From: Nocardioides conyzicola
GTDB lineage: Bacteria; Actinomycetota; Actinomycetes; Propionibacteriales; Nocardioidaceae
Direction: 5' to 3'
Length of the DNA stretch: 64,000 nt
NCBI RefSeq assembly: GCF_039543825.1
Contig: NZ_BAABKM010000001.1
Location: 541,357-605,356, forward strand
The notes below the pieces were generated by a model. That model did no database searches. It was not told the DNA's origin and was given only the letters and a program-made list of their open reading frames with translations. The position numbers and the translations under genes are program-made. Shown piece by piece: positions 35,721 through 44,647 of this stretch; positions within the stretch are counted from its first letter, which is position 1, and each line of letters opens with the position of its first letter.

Positions 35721-38700
35721 ATGTTCTCCAAGGTGCTCGTTGCCAACCGCGGCGAGATCGCGATCCGGGCCTTCCGTGCGGCGTACGAGCTGGACGCGAA
35801 GACGGTCGCGGTCTTCCCCTACGAGGACCGCTGGTCCGAGCACCGGCTCAAGGCGGACGAGGCCTACGAGATCGGCGAGCGCGGGCACCCGGTGCGGGCC
35901 TACCTCGACCCCGAGGCGATCGTCGCGGTGGCCATCAAGGCCGGCGCCGACGCGGTCTACCCCGGCTACGGCTTCCTCTCCGAGAACCCCGCGCTGGCCG
36001 AGGCGTGCGCCAACGCCGGCATCACCTTCATCGGCCCGACCTCCACGGTGCTCGAGCTGACCGGCAACAAGGCGCGGGCGATCGCGGCGGCCAAGGCCGC
36101 CGGCGTCCCGACGCTCGCCAGCGTCGAGCCGTCCACCGACGTGGACGCGCTCGTCGAGGCGGCCTCAGCTCTGCCGTACCCGCTCTTCGTGAAGGCCGTC
36201 GCCGGCGGCGGTGGCCGCGGCATGCGGCGGGTCGACGACCCCAAGCTGCTGCGCGAGGCGGTCGAGACCTGCATGCGCGAGGGCGAGGCGGCCTTCGGCG
36301 ACCCGACCGTCTTCATCGAGCAGGCCGTGGTCGAGCCGCGGCACATCGAGGTGCAGATCCTCGCGGACGGCGCGGGCAACGTGATCCACCTCTTCGAGCG
36401 CGACTGCTCGGTGCAGCGCCGGCACCAGAAGGTCGTCGAGATCGCGCCGGCGCCCAACCTGGACCCGGAGCTGCGGGAGCGGATGTGTGCCGACGCGGTG
36501 CGCTTCGCGACCGAGATCGGCTACCGCAACGCCGGCACGGTCGAGTTCCTCCTCGACCCGGACGGCAACTACGTCTTCATCGAGATGAACCCGCGCATCC
36601 AGGTCGAGCACACGGTGACCGAGGAGGTCACCGACGTCGACCTCGTGCAGTCCCAGATGCGGATCGCCTCCGGCGAGACCCTCGAGGACCTCGGCCTCTC
36701 CCAGGACACCATCGTGCTGCGGGGCGCCGCGCTGCAGTGCCGCATCACGACCGAGGACCCGGCCAACAACTTCCGCCCGGACACGGGCGTGATCACGACG
36801 TACCGCTCCCCCGGCGGCGGCGGGGTCCGCGTCGACGGCGGCACGGTCTACACCGGCGCCGAGGTGTCGGCCCACTTCGACTCGATGCTCGCCAAGCTCA
36901 CCTGTCGCGGCCGCACGTTCGAGAAGGCGGTCGAGAAGGCCCGCCGGGCGGTGGCCGAGTTCCGCATCCGCGGCGTGTCCACCAACATCCCCTTCCTCCA
37001 GGCCGTGCTCGCCGACCCCGACTTCGCGGCCGGCCACGTCACGACCTCGTTCATCGAGACGCACCCGCAGCTGATGCAGGCGCGCGGCTCCGGCGACCGC
37101 GGCAGCAAGCTGCTCGGCTTCCTCGCCGACGTGACCGTCAACCAGCCGTACGGCGCCGCGCCCGTGACCCTCGACCCGGCGACCAAGCTCCCGGACGTCA
37201 ACCTCGAGGTGCCCGCGCCGAGCGGCAGCCGCCAGCTCCTGCTCGACGTCGGCCCGGAGCAGTTCGCCCGGCTGCTGCGCGAGCAGGACAAGGTCGCCGT
37301 CACCGACACCACCTTCCGCGACGCCCACCAGTCGCTGCTGGCGACCCGGGTGCGCACCCGGGACCTGCTCACGGTCGCCGGTCACGTCGCGCGCACGACG
37401 CCGGAGCTCTGGTCGCTGGAGGCCTGGGGCGGCGCGACGTACGACGTGGCGCTGCGCTTCCTCTCCGAGGACCCGTGGGAGCGGCTGGCGTCGCTGCGCC
37501 AGGCCGTGCCCAACATCTGCTTGCAGATGCTGCTCCGCGGCCGCAACACGGTCGGCTACACGCCGTACCCCACCGACGTGACGAACGCCTTCGTCGAGGA
37601 GGCCGCGGCCACCGGGATCGACGTCTTCCGGATCTTCGACGCGCTCAACGACGTCGAGCAGATGCGCCCGGCGATCGAGGCGGTCCGGGCGACCGGGACG
37701 TCCGTCGCCGAGGTCGCGCTGTGCTACACCGGCGACCTGTCGAACCCCGACGAGGACCTCTACACGCTCGACTACTACCTGCACCTCGCCGACAAGATCG
37801 TGGCGGCCGGCGCGCACGTGCTCGCGATCAAGGACATGGCCGGCCTGCTGCGGGTGCCGGCCGCGCACACCCTGGTGACCGCGCTGCGCGAGCGCTTCGA
37901 CCTGCCCGTCCACCTGCACACCCACGACACCCCCGGCGGGCAGCTCGCGACGCTGCTGGCCGCCATCGAGGCCGGCGTCGACGCGGTCGACGCCGCGACC
38001 GCGTCCATGGCCGGCACGACGTCCCAGCCGCCGATCTCCTCGTTGGTCTCCGCGACCGACCACGGCCCCCGCGAGACCGGGCTGTCGCTCGCCGCGATCA
38101 ACGCGCTCGAGCCCTACTGGGAGGCGACCCGGCGGGTCTACGCGCCGTTCGAGTCCGGCCTGCCGGCGCCCACCGGTCGCGTCTACCGCCACGAGATCCC
38201 CGGCGGCCAGCTCTCCAACCTGCGCCAGCAGGCGATCGCGCTCGGCCTCGGCGAGAAGTTCGAGCAGATCGAGGACATGTACGCCGCCGCCAACGACATC
38301 CTCGGCCGGATCCCGAAGGTGACCCCGTCGTCGAAGGTGATCGGCGACCTGGCGCTCGCGCTGGTCGGCGCCGGCGCCGACCCGGCCGAGTTCGCCGAGA
38401 ACCCCGGCAAGTTCGACATCCCGGACTCCGTCGTCGGCTTCCTCAACGGCGAGCTCGGTGACCCGCCCGGCGGCTGGCCGGAGCCCTTCCGCACCAAGGC
38501 GCTCGAGGGCCGCACGCACAAGCCGCCGATGGAGACCCTCACCGCCGAGCAGCAGGAAGGCCTGGCCGGCGAGAGCCCTACGCGTCGCCGTACGCTCAAC
38601 GAGCTGCTGTTCCCCGGCCCGACGAAGGAGTTCACCGAGTCGCGGGCGCGGTACGGCGACGTGTCGGTGCTCAACACGCTCGACTACCTCTACGGGCTGC

Positions 38701-39107
38701 GCACCGGCGTCGAGCACGCCGTCGAGCTGCAGGAGGGCAAGACCCTCATCCTCGGCCTCCAGGCGATCAGCGAGCCCGACGAGCGCGGCTTCCGGACGGT
38801 CATGGCGACCATCAACGGGCAGCTGCGGCCGGTCAACGTGCGCGACCGCAACGTCGCCTCCGAGGTCGCTGCCGCGGAGAAGGCCGACCCCGGCCAGCCG
38901 GGCCACGTCGCCGCACCCTTCCAGGGCGTCGTGACCGTCGTCGTCGAGAAGGGCGACCGCGTCGAGGCCGGCGACACCGTGGCCACGATCGAGGCGATGA
39001 AGATGGAGGCCTCGATCACCGCGGCCATCTCCGGCACGGTCGAGCGGATCGCGCTCCCCGGCACCCAGGCCGTCGACGGCGGCGACCTGGTGCTGGTGCT
39101 GGCGTAA
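35721..39107 (+). CDS. pyc: pyruvate carboxylase
   Basis: The 1128-aa enzyme makes oxaloacetate from pyruvate, bicarbonate and ATP. Domains in order: biotin carboxylase (1-450: KVLVANRGEIAIRAF, AGGGGRGMRRV, EMNPRIQVEHTVTEEV), carboxyltransferase (about 525-800: DTTFRDAHQSLLATRVRTRD, the metal-bound AIKDMAGLL lysine and HTHDTPGG), tetramerisation domain, and biotinyl domain with K1094 in EAMKMEA. Full length for a single-chain enzyme. ATG 35721 follows TATAGC (35706-35711) by 9 nt and has no ribosome site, so it is likely leaderless. Confidence 0.96.
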   Translation: MFSKVLVANRGEIAIRAFRAAYELDAKTVAVFPYEDRWSEHRLKADEAYEIGERGHPVRAYLDPEAIVAVAIKAGADAVYPGYGFLSENPALAEACANAGITFIGPTSTVLELTGNKARAIAAAKAAGVPTLASVEPSTDVDALVEAASALPYPLFVKAVAGGGGRGMRRVDDPKLLREAVETCMREGEAAFGDPTVFIEQAVVEPRHIEVQILADGAGNVIHLFERDCSVQRRHQKVVEIAPAPNLDPELRERMCADAVRFATEIGYRNAGTVEFLLDPDGNYVFIEMNPRIQVEHTVTEEVTDVDLVQSQMRIASGETLEDLGLSQDTIVLRGAALQCRITTEDPANNFRPDTGVITTYRSPGGGGVRVDGGTVYTGAEVSAHFDSMLAKLTCRGRTFEKAVEKARRAVAEFRIRGVSTNIPFLQAVLADPDFAAGHVTTSFIETHPQLMQARGSGDRGSKLLGFLADVTVNQPYGAAPVTLDPATKLPDVNLEVPAPSGSRQLLLDVGPEQFARLLREQDKVAVTDTTFRDAHQSLLATRVRTRDLLTVAGHVARTTPELWSLEAWGGATYDVALRFLSEDPWERLASLRQAVPNICLQMLLRGRNTVGYTPYPTDVTNAFVEEAAATGIDVFRIFDALNDVEQMRPAIEAVRATGTSVAEVALCYTGDLSNPDEDLYTLDYYLHLADKIVAAGAHVLAIKDMAGLLRVPAAHTLVTALRERFDLPVHLHTHDTPGGQLATLLAAIEAGVDAVDAATASMAGTTSQPPISSLVSATDHGPRETGLSLAAINALEPYWEATRRVYAPFESGLPAPTGRVYRHEIPGGQLSNLRQQAIALGLGEKFEQIEDMYAAANDILGRIPKVTPSSKVIGDLALALVGAGADPAEFAENPGKFDIPDSVVGFLNGELGDPPGGWPEPFRTKALEGRTHKPPMETLTAEQQEGLAGESPTRRRTLNELLFPGPTKEFTESRARYGDVSVLNTLDYLYGLRTGVEHAVELQEGKTLILGLQAISEPDERGFRTVMATINGQLRPVNVRDRNVASEVAAAEKADPGQPGHVAAPFQGVVTVVVEKGDRVEAGDTVATIEAMKMEASITAAISGTVERIALPGTQAVDGGDLVLVLA

Positions 39108-39111
39108 CCCG

Positions 39112-39636
39112 TCAGGCCGGGGTGACGATCACGTTGATGGCACGCAGGTCGGTGTCGCCGGTCGCCGTGTAGCGGTGCGGTACGTCGGCCGGCCACGCGC
39201 CGTGGCTGCCCGTGCCGAGGTCGATCTCCTGGTCGCCGTACTCGACGCGGCACGCGCCGGCCAGCACGACGAGCTGCTCGACCACGCCGGCGGAGTGCGC
39301 CGGCGAGGACCGCGTCACGCCCGCGCGGACCCGGAGCAGCCAGACCTCGGAGGTCGTCGCCGCGGTCCGCTCGGTGTGCAGCAGCACCGTCTCGAAGCCC
39401 TCGTCCGCGACCACCGCCCCGTCCCGGAAGTCGACCAACGACGCGAGCGGCACCCCGAGCGGGCCGGCGAGGGCGTAGAGGGTGTCGAGGGTCGGGTTGC
39501 GGCGGCCGGTCTCGAGCTCGGAGAGGGAGCCCTTGCCGATGCCGGCGGCGGACGCGAGCGCGGAGAGCGACAGTCCGCGCTCGGCGCGGAGCGCCCGGAC
39601 CCGGGCGCCGACGGCGATACCCGGTTGACTCGCCAC
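39112..39636 (-). CDS. XRE-family regulator with C-terminal cupin domain
   Basis: The 174-aa protein has a helix-turn-helix (about 8-62: VRALRAERGLSLSALASAAG, LSELETGRRNPTLDTLYALA) and a cupin domain (about 95-172: VVEQLVVLAGACRVEYGDQE, AWPADVPHRYTATGD) that could bind a small ligand. GTG 39636 has a GGGAGG ribosome site. It is divergent from the BenE transporter, with an 18-bp perfect inverted repeat between them, so it most likely regulates that transporter and itself. Confidence 0.9.
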   Translation of the reverse strand: MASQPGIAVGARVRALRAERGLSLSALASAAGIGKGSLSELETGRRNPTLDTLYALAGPLGVPLASLVDFRDGAVVADEGFETVLLHTERTAATTSEVWLLRVRAGVTRSSPAHSAGVVEQLVVLAGACRVEYGDQEIDLGTGSHGAWPADVPHRYTATGDTDLRAINVIVTPA

Positions 39637-39656
39637 GGCGACCTCCCGCTAGCCTG

Positions 39657-39674
39657 CGTTCTGTTTACAGAACG
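39657..39674. promoter_or_regulatory. operator between XRE-cupin gene and benE-like gene
   Basis: CGTTCTG-TTTA-CAGAACG is a perfect 7-bp inverted repeat with a 4-bp centre, located 10 bp upstream of the transporter ATG. Confidence 0.72.
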
Positions 39675-39683
39675 GAGTCTGCC

Positions 39684-40853
39684 ATGAGCCAGACCACGAC
39701 GACACCGCACGAGGGCACCCCGGTCGTCGCCGGGATCGTCACGGCGGTCGTCGGGTCGAGCAGCTCCTTCGTCGTGGTGCTCGCCGGACTGACCGCCGTC
39801 GGCGCCAGCCACGCCCAGGCCGCGTCGGGTCTGCTGACCCTCCTCGTCACCCAGGCGCTCGGCATGCTCTGGCTCGCGATCCGGCACCGGACGCCGATCA
39901 CCCTCGCGTGGTCGACCCCGGGCGCGGCGCTGCTGCTGTCGACCGGCGTCGTCACCGGCGGCTGGCCGGCCGCGGTCGGCGCCTTCCTCGTCAGCGGGCT
40001 GCTGATCGTCGTGACCGGCCTGGTGCCCGCGCTCGGCGCCCTGATCGCGCGCATCCCCACGTCGTTGGCGCGCGCGATGCTCGCCGGCGTCCTGCTGCCG
40101 ATCTGCCTCGAGCCGGTGACCGGCCTGGCGGACTCCCCGGCGTACGTCGGTCCGGTGGTGCTCACCTGGCTCGTGATGCACCGGATCTCGCGGCGGTGGG
40201 CGGTCCCGGTGTCGCTCGCGGTCGCGCTGGGGGTGGTCATCGTGAGCGCGGGCTCCTCGCTCGCTCCCGGAGACCTCGTGCCGACGCTCACCTGGACCAC
40301 GCCGCACTGGACGGTCGCGGCCGTCGTCAGCATCGCCGTACCGCTCTACATCGTCACGATGGCCTCGCAGAACGTGCCCGGTGTGGCGGTGACGTCGAGC
40401 TTCGGCTACCAGGTCCCGTGGCGGGAGACGATGACCGTGACCGGGATCGGCACGCTCGTCGGCGCCCCGTTCGGCGGTCACGCGATCAACCTCGCCGCGA
40501 TCACCGCGGCCATGACCGCCGGGCCGATGGCCGGACCGGACCGCAGCCGACGTTGGATCGCGGCCGTGTCCGCGTCGGTGACCTACCTCGTCCTGGCGCT
40601 GGCGTGCGGAGCCCTGACCGCTCTGGTCGCCGCCGCTCCCGGCGACGTGATGCAGGCCGCGGCCGGGCTGGCGCTGCTCGGCACCCTCGCCGCGTCCCTG
40701 GCCGGCGCGCTCGCCGACGAGGACGGTCGGGAGGCCGCCGTGGTCTGCTTCGTGATCGCCGCGTCCGGCGTGACGATCCTCAGCGTCGGTGCGGCGTTCT
40801 GGGCGCTGGTCGCCGGCCTGGTGCTGCGACCGCTGCTCGCGACCCGGACCTGA
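39684..40853 (+). CDS. BenE-family benzoate/H+ symporter-like transporter
   Basis: The 389-aa protein has about 12 transmembrane helices and BenE-family motifs: ITLAWSTPGAALLLSTG, MASQNVPGVAVTSSFGYQVP and APFGGHAINLAAITAAM. BenE proteins import benzoate or related aromatic acids; the true substrate is uncertain because no aromatic-ring degradation genes lie in the window. Control by the divergent XRE-cupin protein is likely. Confidence 0.88.
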   Translation: MSQTTTTPHEGTPVVAGIVTAVVGSSSSFVVVLAGLTAVGASHAQAASGLLTLLVTQALGMLWLAIRHRTPITLAWSTPGAALLLSTGVVTGGWPAAVGAFLVSGLLIVVTGLVPALGALIARIPTSLARAMLAGVLLPICLEPVTGLADSPAYVGPVVLTWLVMHRISRRWAVPVSLAVALGVVIVSAGSSLAPGDLVPTLTWTTPHWTVAAVVSIAVPLYIVTMASQNVPGVAVTSSFGYQVPWRETMTVTGIGTLVGAPFGGHAINLAAITAAMTAGPMAGPDRSRRWIAAVSASVTYLVLALACGALTALVAAAPGDVMQAAAGLALLGTLAASLAGALADEDGREAAVVCFVIAASGVTILSVGAAFWALVAGLVLRPLLATRT

Positions 40854-40951
40854 CCACTGGTCCAGACCACCTCGGTCGTATGGGGGACAGCCCAGATAAT
40901 CGACGGGACGGACCAACGTGGGGTGGTCCGCCGACCAGGTGGGGGGCACCT

Positions 40952-42151
40952 ATGACGGCCGGTCCGGACGCGGGCGACGTACTGACGCGCACCGTGACAC
41001 AGCTGTCGGACGCCGACAGCCTCGAGCGTGTCACCGAGATCGTCGCGGGCGCCGTGCGGAGCCTGATGGGCGCCGAGGGAGCGACGTTCGTGCTCCGCGA
41101 GGACGGCCACTGCTTCTACGCCGACGAGGACGCGATCGAGCCCCTCTGGAAGGGCCGGCGCTTCCCCCTCGGCTCCTGCGTGAGCGGCTGGGCGATGCTC
41201 AACCGACAGGCGCTGGCGATCCCGGACATCTACGTCGACGAGCGGGTGCCCTGGGACGCCTACCGGCCGACGTTCGTGAAGAGTCTCTGCATGGCGCCCA
41301 TCCGCGCGTCCGACCCGGTCGGCGCGCTCGGCGCCTACTGGAGCGAGCACCACGAGCCCACCCGCCAGGAGGTCCGCCAGCTGCAGGTGCTGGCCAACAG
41401 CACCGCGGTCGCCCTGGAGAACCTGGAGCTGCGGGGCGCCATCGTCCGCCGCATCGACGAGCGGGACGACCTGGCCCAACGCGCCCGCGAGCTCGAGTCC
41501 GCGATCCACAGCCTGGTCCACGACCTGCGCAGTCCCCTGGGCGCGATGATGGGGTACGCCGAGCTCATCGCCGAGGAGGACCTCGACGAGGACAAGCGGC
41601 GTGCCTTCGCCCGCACGATGGTCGAGGCCGGCAACCGGATGGGCGACCAGATCGACCGGATGCTCGCGCTCTACCGCGTCACCAACCGCGACCTGGAGCC
41701 GGCGCCCGTGGACCTGACCGCGCTCGCCCGCGAGGTCGGCGAAGGACTGGTCGCCCGCGAGCCAGAGCGGGACGTCCGCCTCCGGGTCCAGGACGGGCTC
41801 CGCGCGGTCGCCGACCCGACGCTGACCCGGATGGTGCTCGAGAACCTCGTCGGCAACGCCGTGAAGTACACCGGGCGCACCGAGGTGGCGGTGATCGAGG
41901 TCGCGAGCGGCGGGTCCGGGGCCGGGCTGACGACCTTCTTCGTGCGCGACAACGGAGCCGGCTTCGACCCGGCCGAGGCGGCGCGCCTCTTCCGCCCGAT
42001 GACGCGGCTGCACGCCGAGTCGGACTTCCCGGGCACCGGGCTCGGCCTGGCGTCGGTCGCACGCATCGTGGAACGGCACGGCGGGTCGGTCAGCGGCGAG
42101 GGTCGGCCCGGCCGCGGCGCGACGTTCTGCTTCAGCCTGCCGTCGGCCTGA
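40952..42151 (+). CDS. GAF-domain sensor histidine kinase
   Basis: The 399-aa protein has an N-terminal GAF domain (about 10-155; FPLGSCVSGWAMLNRQ), a HisKA dimerisation domain with phosphoacceptor H190 (LVHDLRSPLGAMMGYAEL) and an HATPase_c domain (NLVGNAVKYT, then VRDNGAGFD, and FPGTGLGLASV). No transmembrane segment, so it senses something inside the cell. GGTGGGGGG precedes ATG 40952; ATG 40880 is in frame. No response regulator is adjacent. Its end overlaps the convergent SpoIID gene by 20 bp. Confidence 0.92.
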   Translation: MTAGPDAGDVLTRTVTQLSDADSLERVTEIVAGAVRSLMGAEGATFVLREDGHCFYADEDAIEPLWKGRRFPLGSCVSGWAMLNRQALAIPDIYVDERVPWDAYRPTFVKSLCMAPIRASDPVGALGAYWSEHHEPTRQEVRQLQVLANSTAVALENLELRGAIVRRIDERDDLAQRARELESAIHSLVHDLRSPLGAMMGYAELIAEEDLDEDKRRAFARTMVEAGNRMGDQIDRMLALYRVTNRDLEPAPVDLTALAREVGEGLVAREPERDVRLRVQDGLRAVADPTLTRMVLENLVGNAVKYTGRTEVAVIEVASGGSGAGLTTFFVRDNGAGFDPAEAARLFRPMTRLHAESDFPGTGLGLASVARIVERHGGSVSGEGRPGRGATFCFSLPSA

Positions 42152-43334
42152 CGCTGAAGGTCAGCCAGGTCGAGCGCAGCCCGAGCGTCGACCGGAAGGT
42201 GTCGCCGCTGACCACCACTCGCCCCGCAGTCCCGGTCAGCGTGATCGAGCGGACCCGGCCACCCCAGGCGCCGTTGCCGTCCCGGCCCGTGACCGCGATC
42301 CGGGTCAGGTCGCCGATCTTCGGCCAGGCGCGCTCCAGGACCGTGTCGGCGAGCTTGAGCGTCCAGTCGTGGACGGGGTTGCCCGCCCAGCCGTCGTACG
42401 GGTCCTCGCGTGCGGGCAGGTAGGACACCGACCCCGCCGAGGTCCAGCCGCCGCTGCTGGAGCCGAACTGGGTGAACGCCGGCTGCCCGCCGCTGGTCAG
42501 CACCTGCCGACGGGTCGCGACGACGGCCGCGTCGGCGGCCGGGTGCTCGGCGTCGTACCCGCCGTAGACCTGGCACGACGAGGTGTCGCAGATCTGGTAC
42601 GCCGAGGAGCGCGGGTGCGCGCGCTCGTACGTCGCGTAGGTGCGCGCGGCGACGGCCTGGGCCTGGACGGCGGCCGCACTCCAGGAGGCCGGGATCTCGA
42701 GGGGTACGACGCCCCTGAGGTAGCTGTCGATGCCGAGCTCGTTGACCGTCACCAACGCCCCGGAGCCGGTCACCGCGGTCCGCAGCCGACCGCGGTAGGC
42801 GCGCTCACCGCTCGGCGTGACCAACGTGATCGGGGCGCCGGCCGCGGAGAACTCGCCCCGCCCGGTCAGCCGGGCGAAGGACCGCCAGCGGCCCTTGAAG
42901 TAGTGGACCCGGCTCACTCCGCCGGCCCCGGTGACGACCCGCCACTGGGTGGCGCCGTTGTCGGGCAGCACCGTGCGTCCAGTCGCGGCGGTGTCGCGCA
43001 GCCGCAGCCCGGAGCGGGCGCGCACGACCAGGTCGGACGGGGTCGTGTCACCGGTGAGCTGGACCGTCACCGTGCCCGTGGCGGTCCCCCAGGCGGTGCC
43101 CGGGTAGTAGAAGTTTGCGATCTGCCGGTAGGTCAGTCCCTGGCGAGCGGCCCCCTCGGCGCCGTACTGCGACATGCCGTGACCGTGCCCGTAGCCGTGC
43201 CCGCTGACGGTGATCCGCGCCGAGGTCGGGACGTCCCACGAGCGCACCCCGCGCGACGCTGCCCCCGCAGGGGCAGCGACCAGCAGACCGCCGGCGAGGA
43301 CACCCGCGAGCGCGGACGCGACCGTGCGACGCAT
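42132..43334 (-). CDS. secreted SpoIID/LytB-domain protein 1
   Basis: The 400-aa protein has a signal peptide (AAPAGAA cleavage region at about 20-27), then HGYGHGHGMSQYGAEGAARQ, which is the typical start of these proteins, and a SpoIID domain with GIDSYLRGVVPLEIPASW and AQAVAARTYATYE. The Glu in PLEIP aligns with the catalytic Glu of SpoIID lytic transglycosylases. It is likely an exported cell-wall enzyme. I use ATG 43334 (an ATG 19 codons upstream lacks a signal peptide at its start). It is the downstream member of a tandem pair. Confidence 0.88.
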   Translation of the reverse strand: MRRTVASALAGVLAGGLLVAAPAGAASRGVRSWDVPTSARITVSGHGYGHGHGMSQYGAEGAARQGLTYRQIANFYYPGTAWGTATGTVTVQLTGDTTPSDLVVRARSGLRLRDTAATGRTVLPDNGATQWRVVTGAGGVSRVHYFKGRWRSFARLTGRGEFSAAGAPITLVTPSGERAYRGRLRTAVTGSGALVTVNELGIDSYLRGVVPLEIPASWSAAAVQAQAVAARTYATYERAHPRSSAYQICDTSSCQVYGGYDAEHPAADAAVVATRRQVLTSGGQPAFTQFGSSSGGWTSAGSVSYLPAREDPYDGWAGNPVHDWTLKLADTVLERAWPKIGDLTRIAVTGRDGNGAWGGRVRSITLTGTAGRVVVSGDTFRSTLGLRSTWLTFSVRPTAG

Positions 43335-43356
43335 GAGGCCCCCCGAGCTCGAAGTG

Positions 43357-43373
43357 ACACGTGGTGCACGTGT
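43357..43373. promoter_or_regulatory. inverted repeat upstream of SpoIID gene 1
   Basis: ACACGTG-GTG-CACGTGT, a perfect 7-bp inverted repeat with a 3-bp centre, lies 23 bp upstream of the start codon. It may be an operator or a hairpin. Confidence 0.4.
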
Positions 43374-43425
43374 GACGACACATCGCACCACGGTTCAGAT
43401 GGGCCCTGCAATGAGGACCCGAGAA

Positions 43426-44592
43426 CTACTTGGTTGTAATTTTGAAGAGCGTCTCGCGCAGGTCCAGCCACCGCTTCAGGTTGGCCCCGGACACCTTCTC
43501 GGTGGAGTTGGTGCCGACCACGGTGACCTCCGTGGCCCGACCGCCGTAGGGCCCGTGGCCGTCGCGCTCGGTGACCTTGATCGACACCAGGTCCCCGATG
43601 CCGGGCCAGTTGCGGGTGATGGCGGCAGCGGTGAACTTCGTCGACGTCGGGTCACCCGCGCTGCCCTTGTCGAACCTGTCCTCGCGCGCCAGCAGGTAGG
43701 GGTAGCCGCCGTCGACGCTCCAGCCACCGTTGCTCGAGGTGAACTGCGCGAACGCCGGCTGCTTGTCGTACGTCACGATCCGGCCGGCCGTTGCCCGGAC
43801 GGCGGCATCGGCGAGCGGGTGCTCCTCGCCGTACCCGCCGTAGACCTGGCAGGCCGAGGTGTCACACAGGTCGTACGACGCCGTGTGCCGGTGGACCCGG
43901 CGCTCGAAGGCGGCGTACGTGCGCGCGGCGACGGCCTGGGCGCGGACGGCGGCGGCCGGCCAGGAGGCGGGCACCTCCTGCGGGACGACGCCGCGGACGT
44001 AGGAGTCGAGCGAGACCAGGTTGACCGTGTTGCCCAGCGTCGAGCGCAGGATGCCGCGGTAGGAGGCCCGGCCGGCCGGCGTCACCAGCACGATCGGGTG
44101 GCCGCCGGCGCTGAACTCCGCGTCGCCCTTGGCGCTGCGCCAGGCGTGCCAGCTGCCGGCCTTGAACGAGATCGCCGAACGCTTCCCGGTCGGCTGGATC
44201 CGCCAGGAGACGACCTTCTTGCCGCGGACCTTCGCCGGCAGTCGCCAGGACTTGTCGGCCCCGAGGGACCTGACGGTGAGCCCACTGGTGGGCAGCACGC
44301 GCACGTCCTTGCTGGTGTCGGCCGTGATCAGGACCCGGATGGTGCCGTGGGCGCTGCCCAGCGTCGTGTGCGGGTAGTAGGCGCGGAGGATCTTCTGCCA
44401 GCTCTGGCCGGCCTTGGCGCGGTTGCGGGCGCCGTACTGCGACAGCCCCTTGCCGTGGCCCCAGCCCTTCGTCGTGAACGTGACGGTGGTGGGGGCGCGT
44501 CGGTCCTGGGCAGCCTCAGCGGGCGAGACGGCGGCAAGCGCCGGCAGCAGGGCGACGACGAGCAGGGACGCGGTCGCGCGTCGGATCAGCAT
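43426..44592 (-). CDS. secreted SpoIID/LytB-domain protein 2
   Basis: The 388-aa protein is a clear paralogue of the neighbouring one: signal peptide (cleavage after AEAA at about 28), TKGWGHGKGLSQYGARNRAK, then SLDSYVRGVVPQEVPASWPA and AQAVAARTYAAFE, CDTSACQVYGGYGEEHP. The catalytic Glu is present as PQEVP. About 90 bp separate the two genes. The product should be exported and act on peptidoglycan. Confidence 0.9.
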   Translation of the reverse strand: MLIRRATASLLVVALLPALAAVSPAEAAQDRRAPTTVTFTTKGWGHGKGLSQYGARNRAKAGQSWQKILRAYYPHTTLGSAHGTIRVLITADTSKDVRVLPTSGLTVRSLGADKSWRLPAKVRGKKVVSWRIQPTGKRSAISFKAGSWHAWRSAKGDAEFSAGGHPIVLVTPAGRASYRGILRSTLGNTVNLVSLDSYVRGVVPQEVPASWPAAAVRAQAVAARTYAAFERRVHRHTASYDLCDTSACQVYGGYGEEHPLADAAVRATAGRIVTYDKQPAFAQFTSSNGGWSVDGGYPYLLAREDRFDKGSAGDPTSTKFTAAAITRNWPGIGDLVSIKVTERDGHGPYGGRATEVTVVGTNSTEKVSGANLKRWLDLRETLFKITTK

Positions 44593-44647
44593 GGGACCTC
44601 CCGAGAAGCGGTCGAGTCAGCGAGGGTAGCCGCATCCGCCACAGGAG

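Noticed and set aside
36165..38906. 913-codon antisense frame inside pyruvate carboxylase
   Set aside because: It is an Arg/Gly/Val/Asp-rich shadow of a well-conserved gene and has no recognisable domain.
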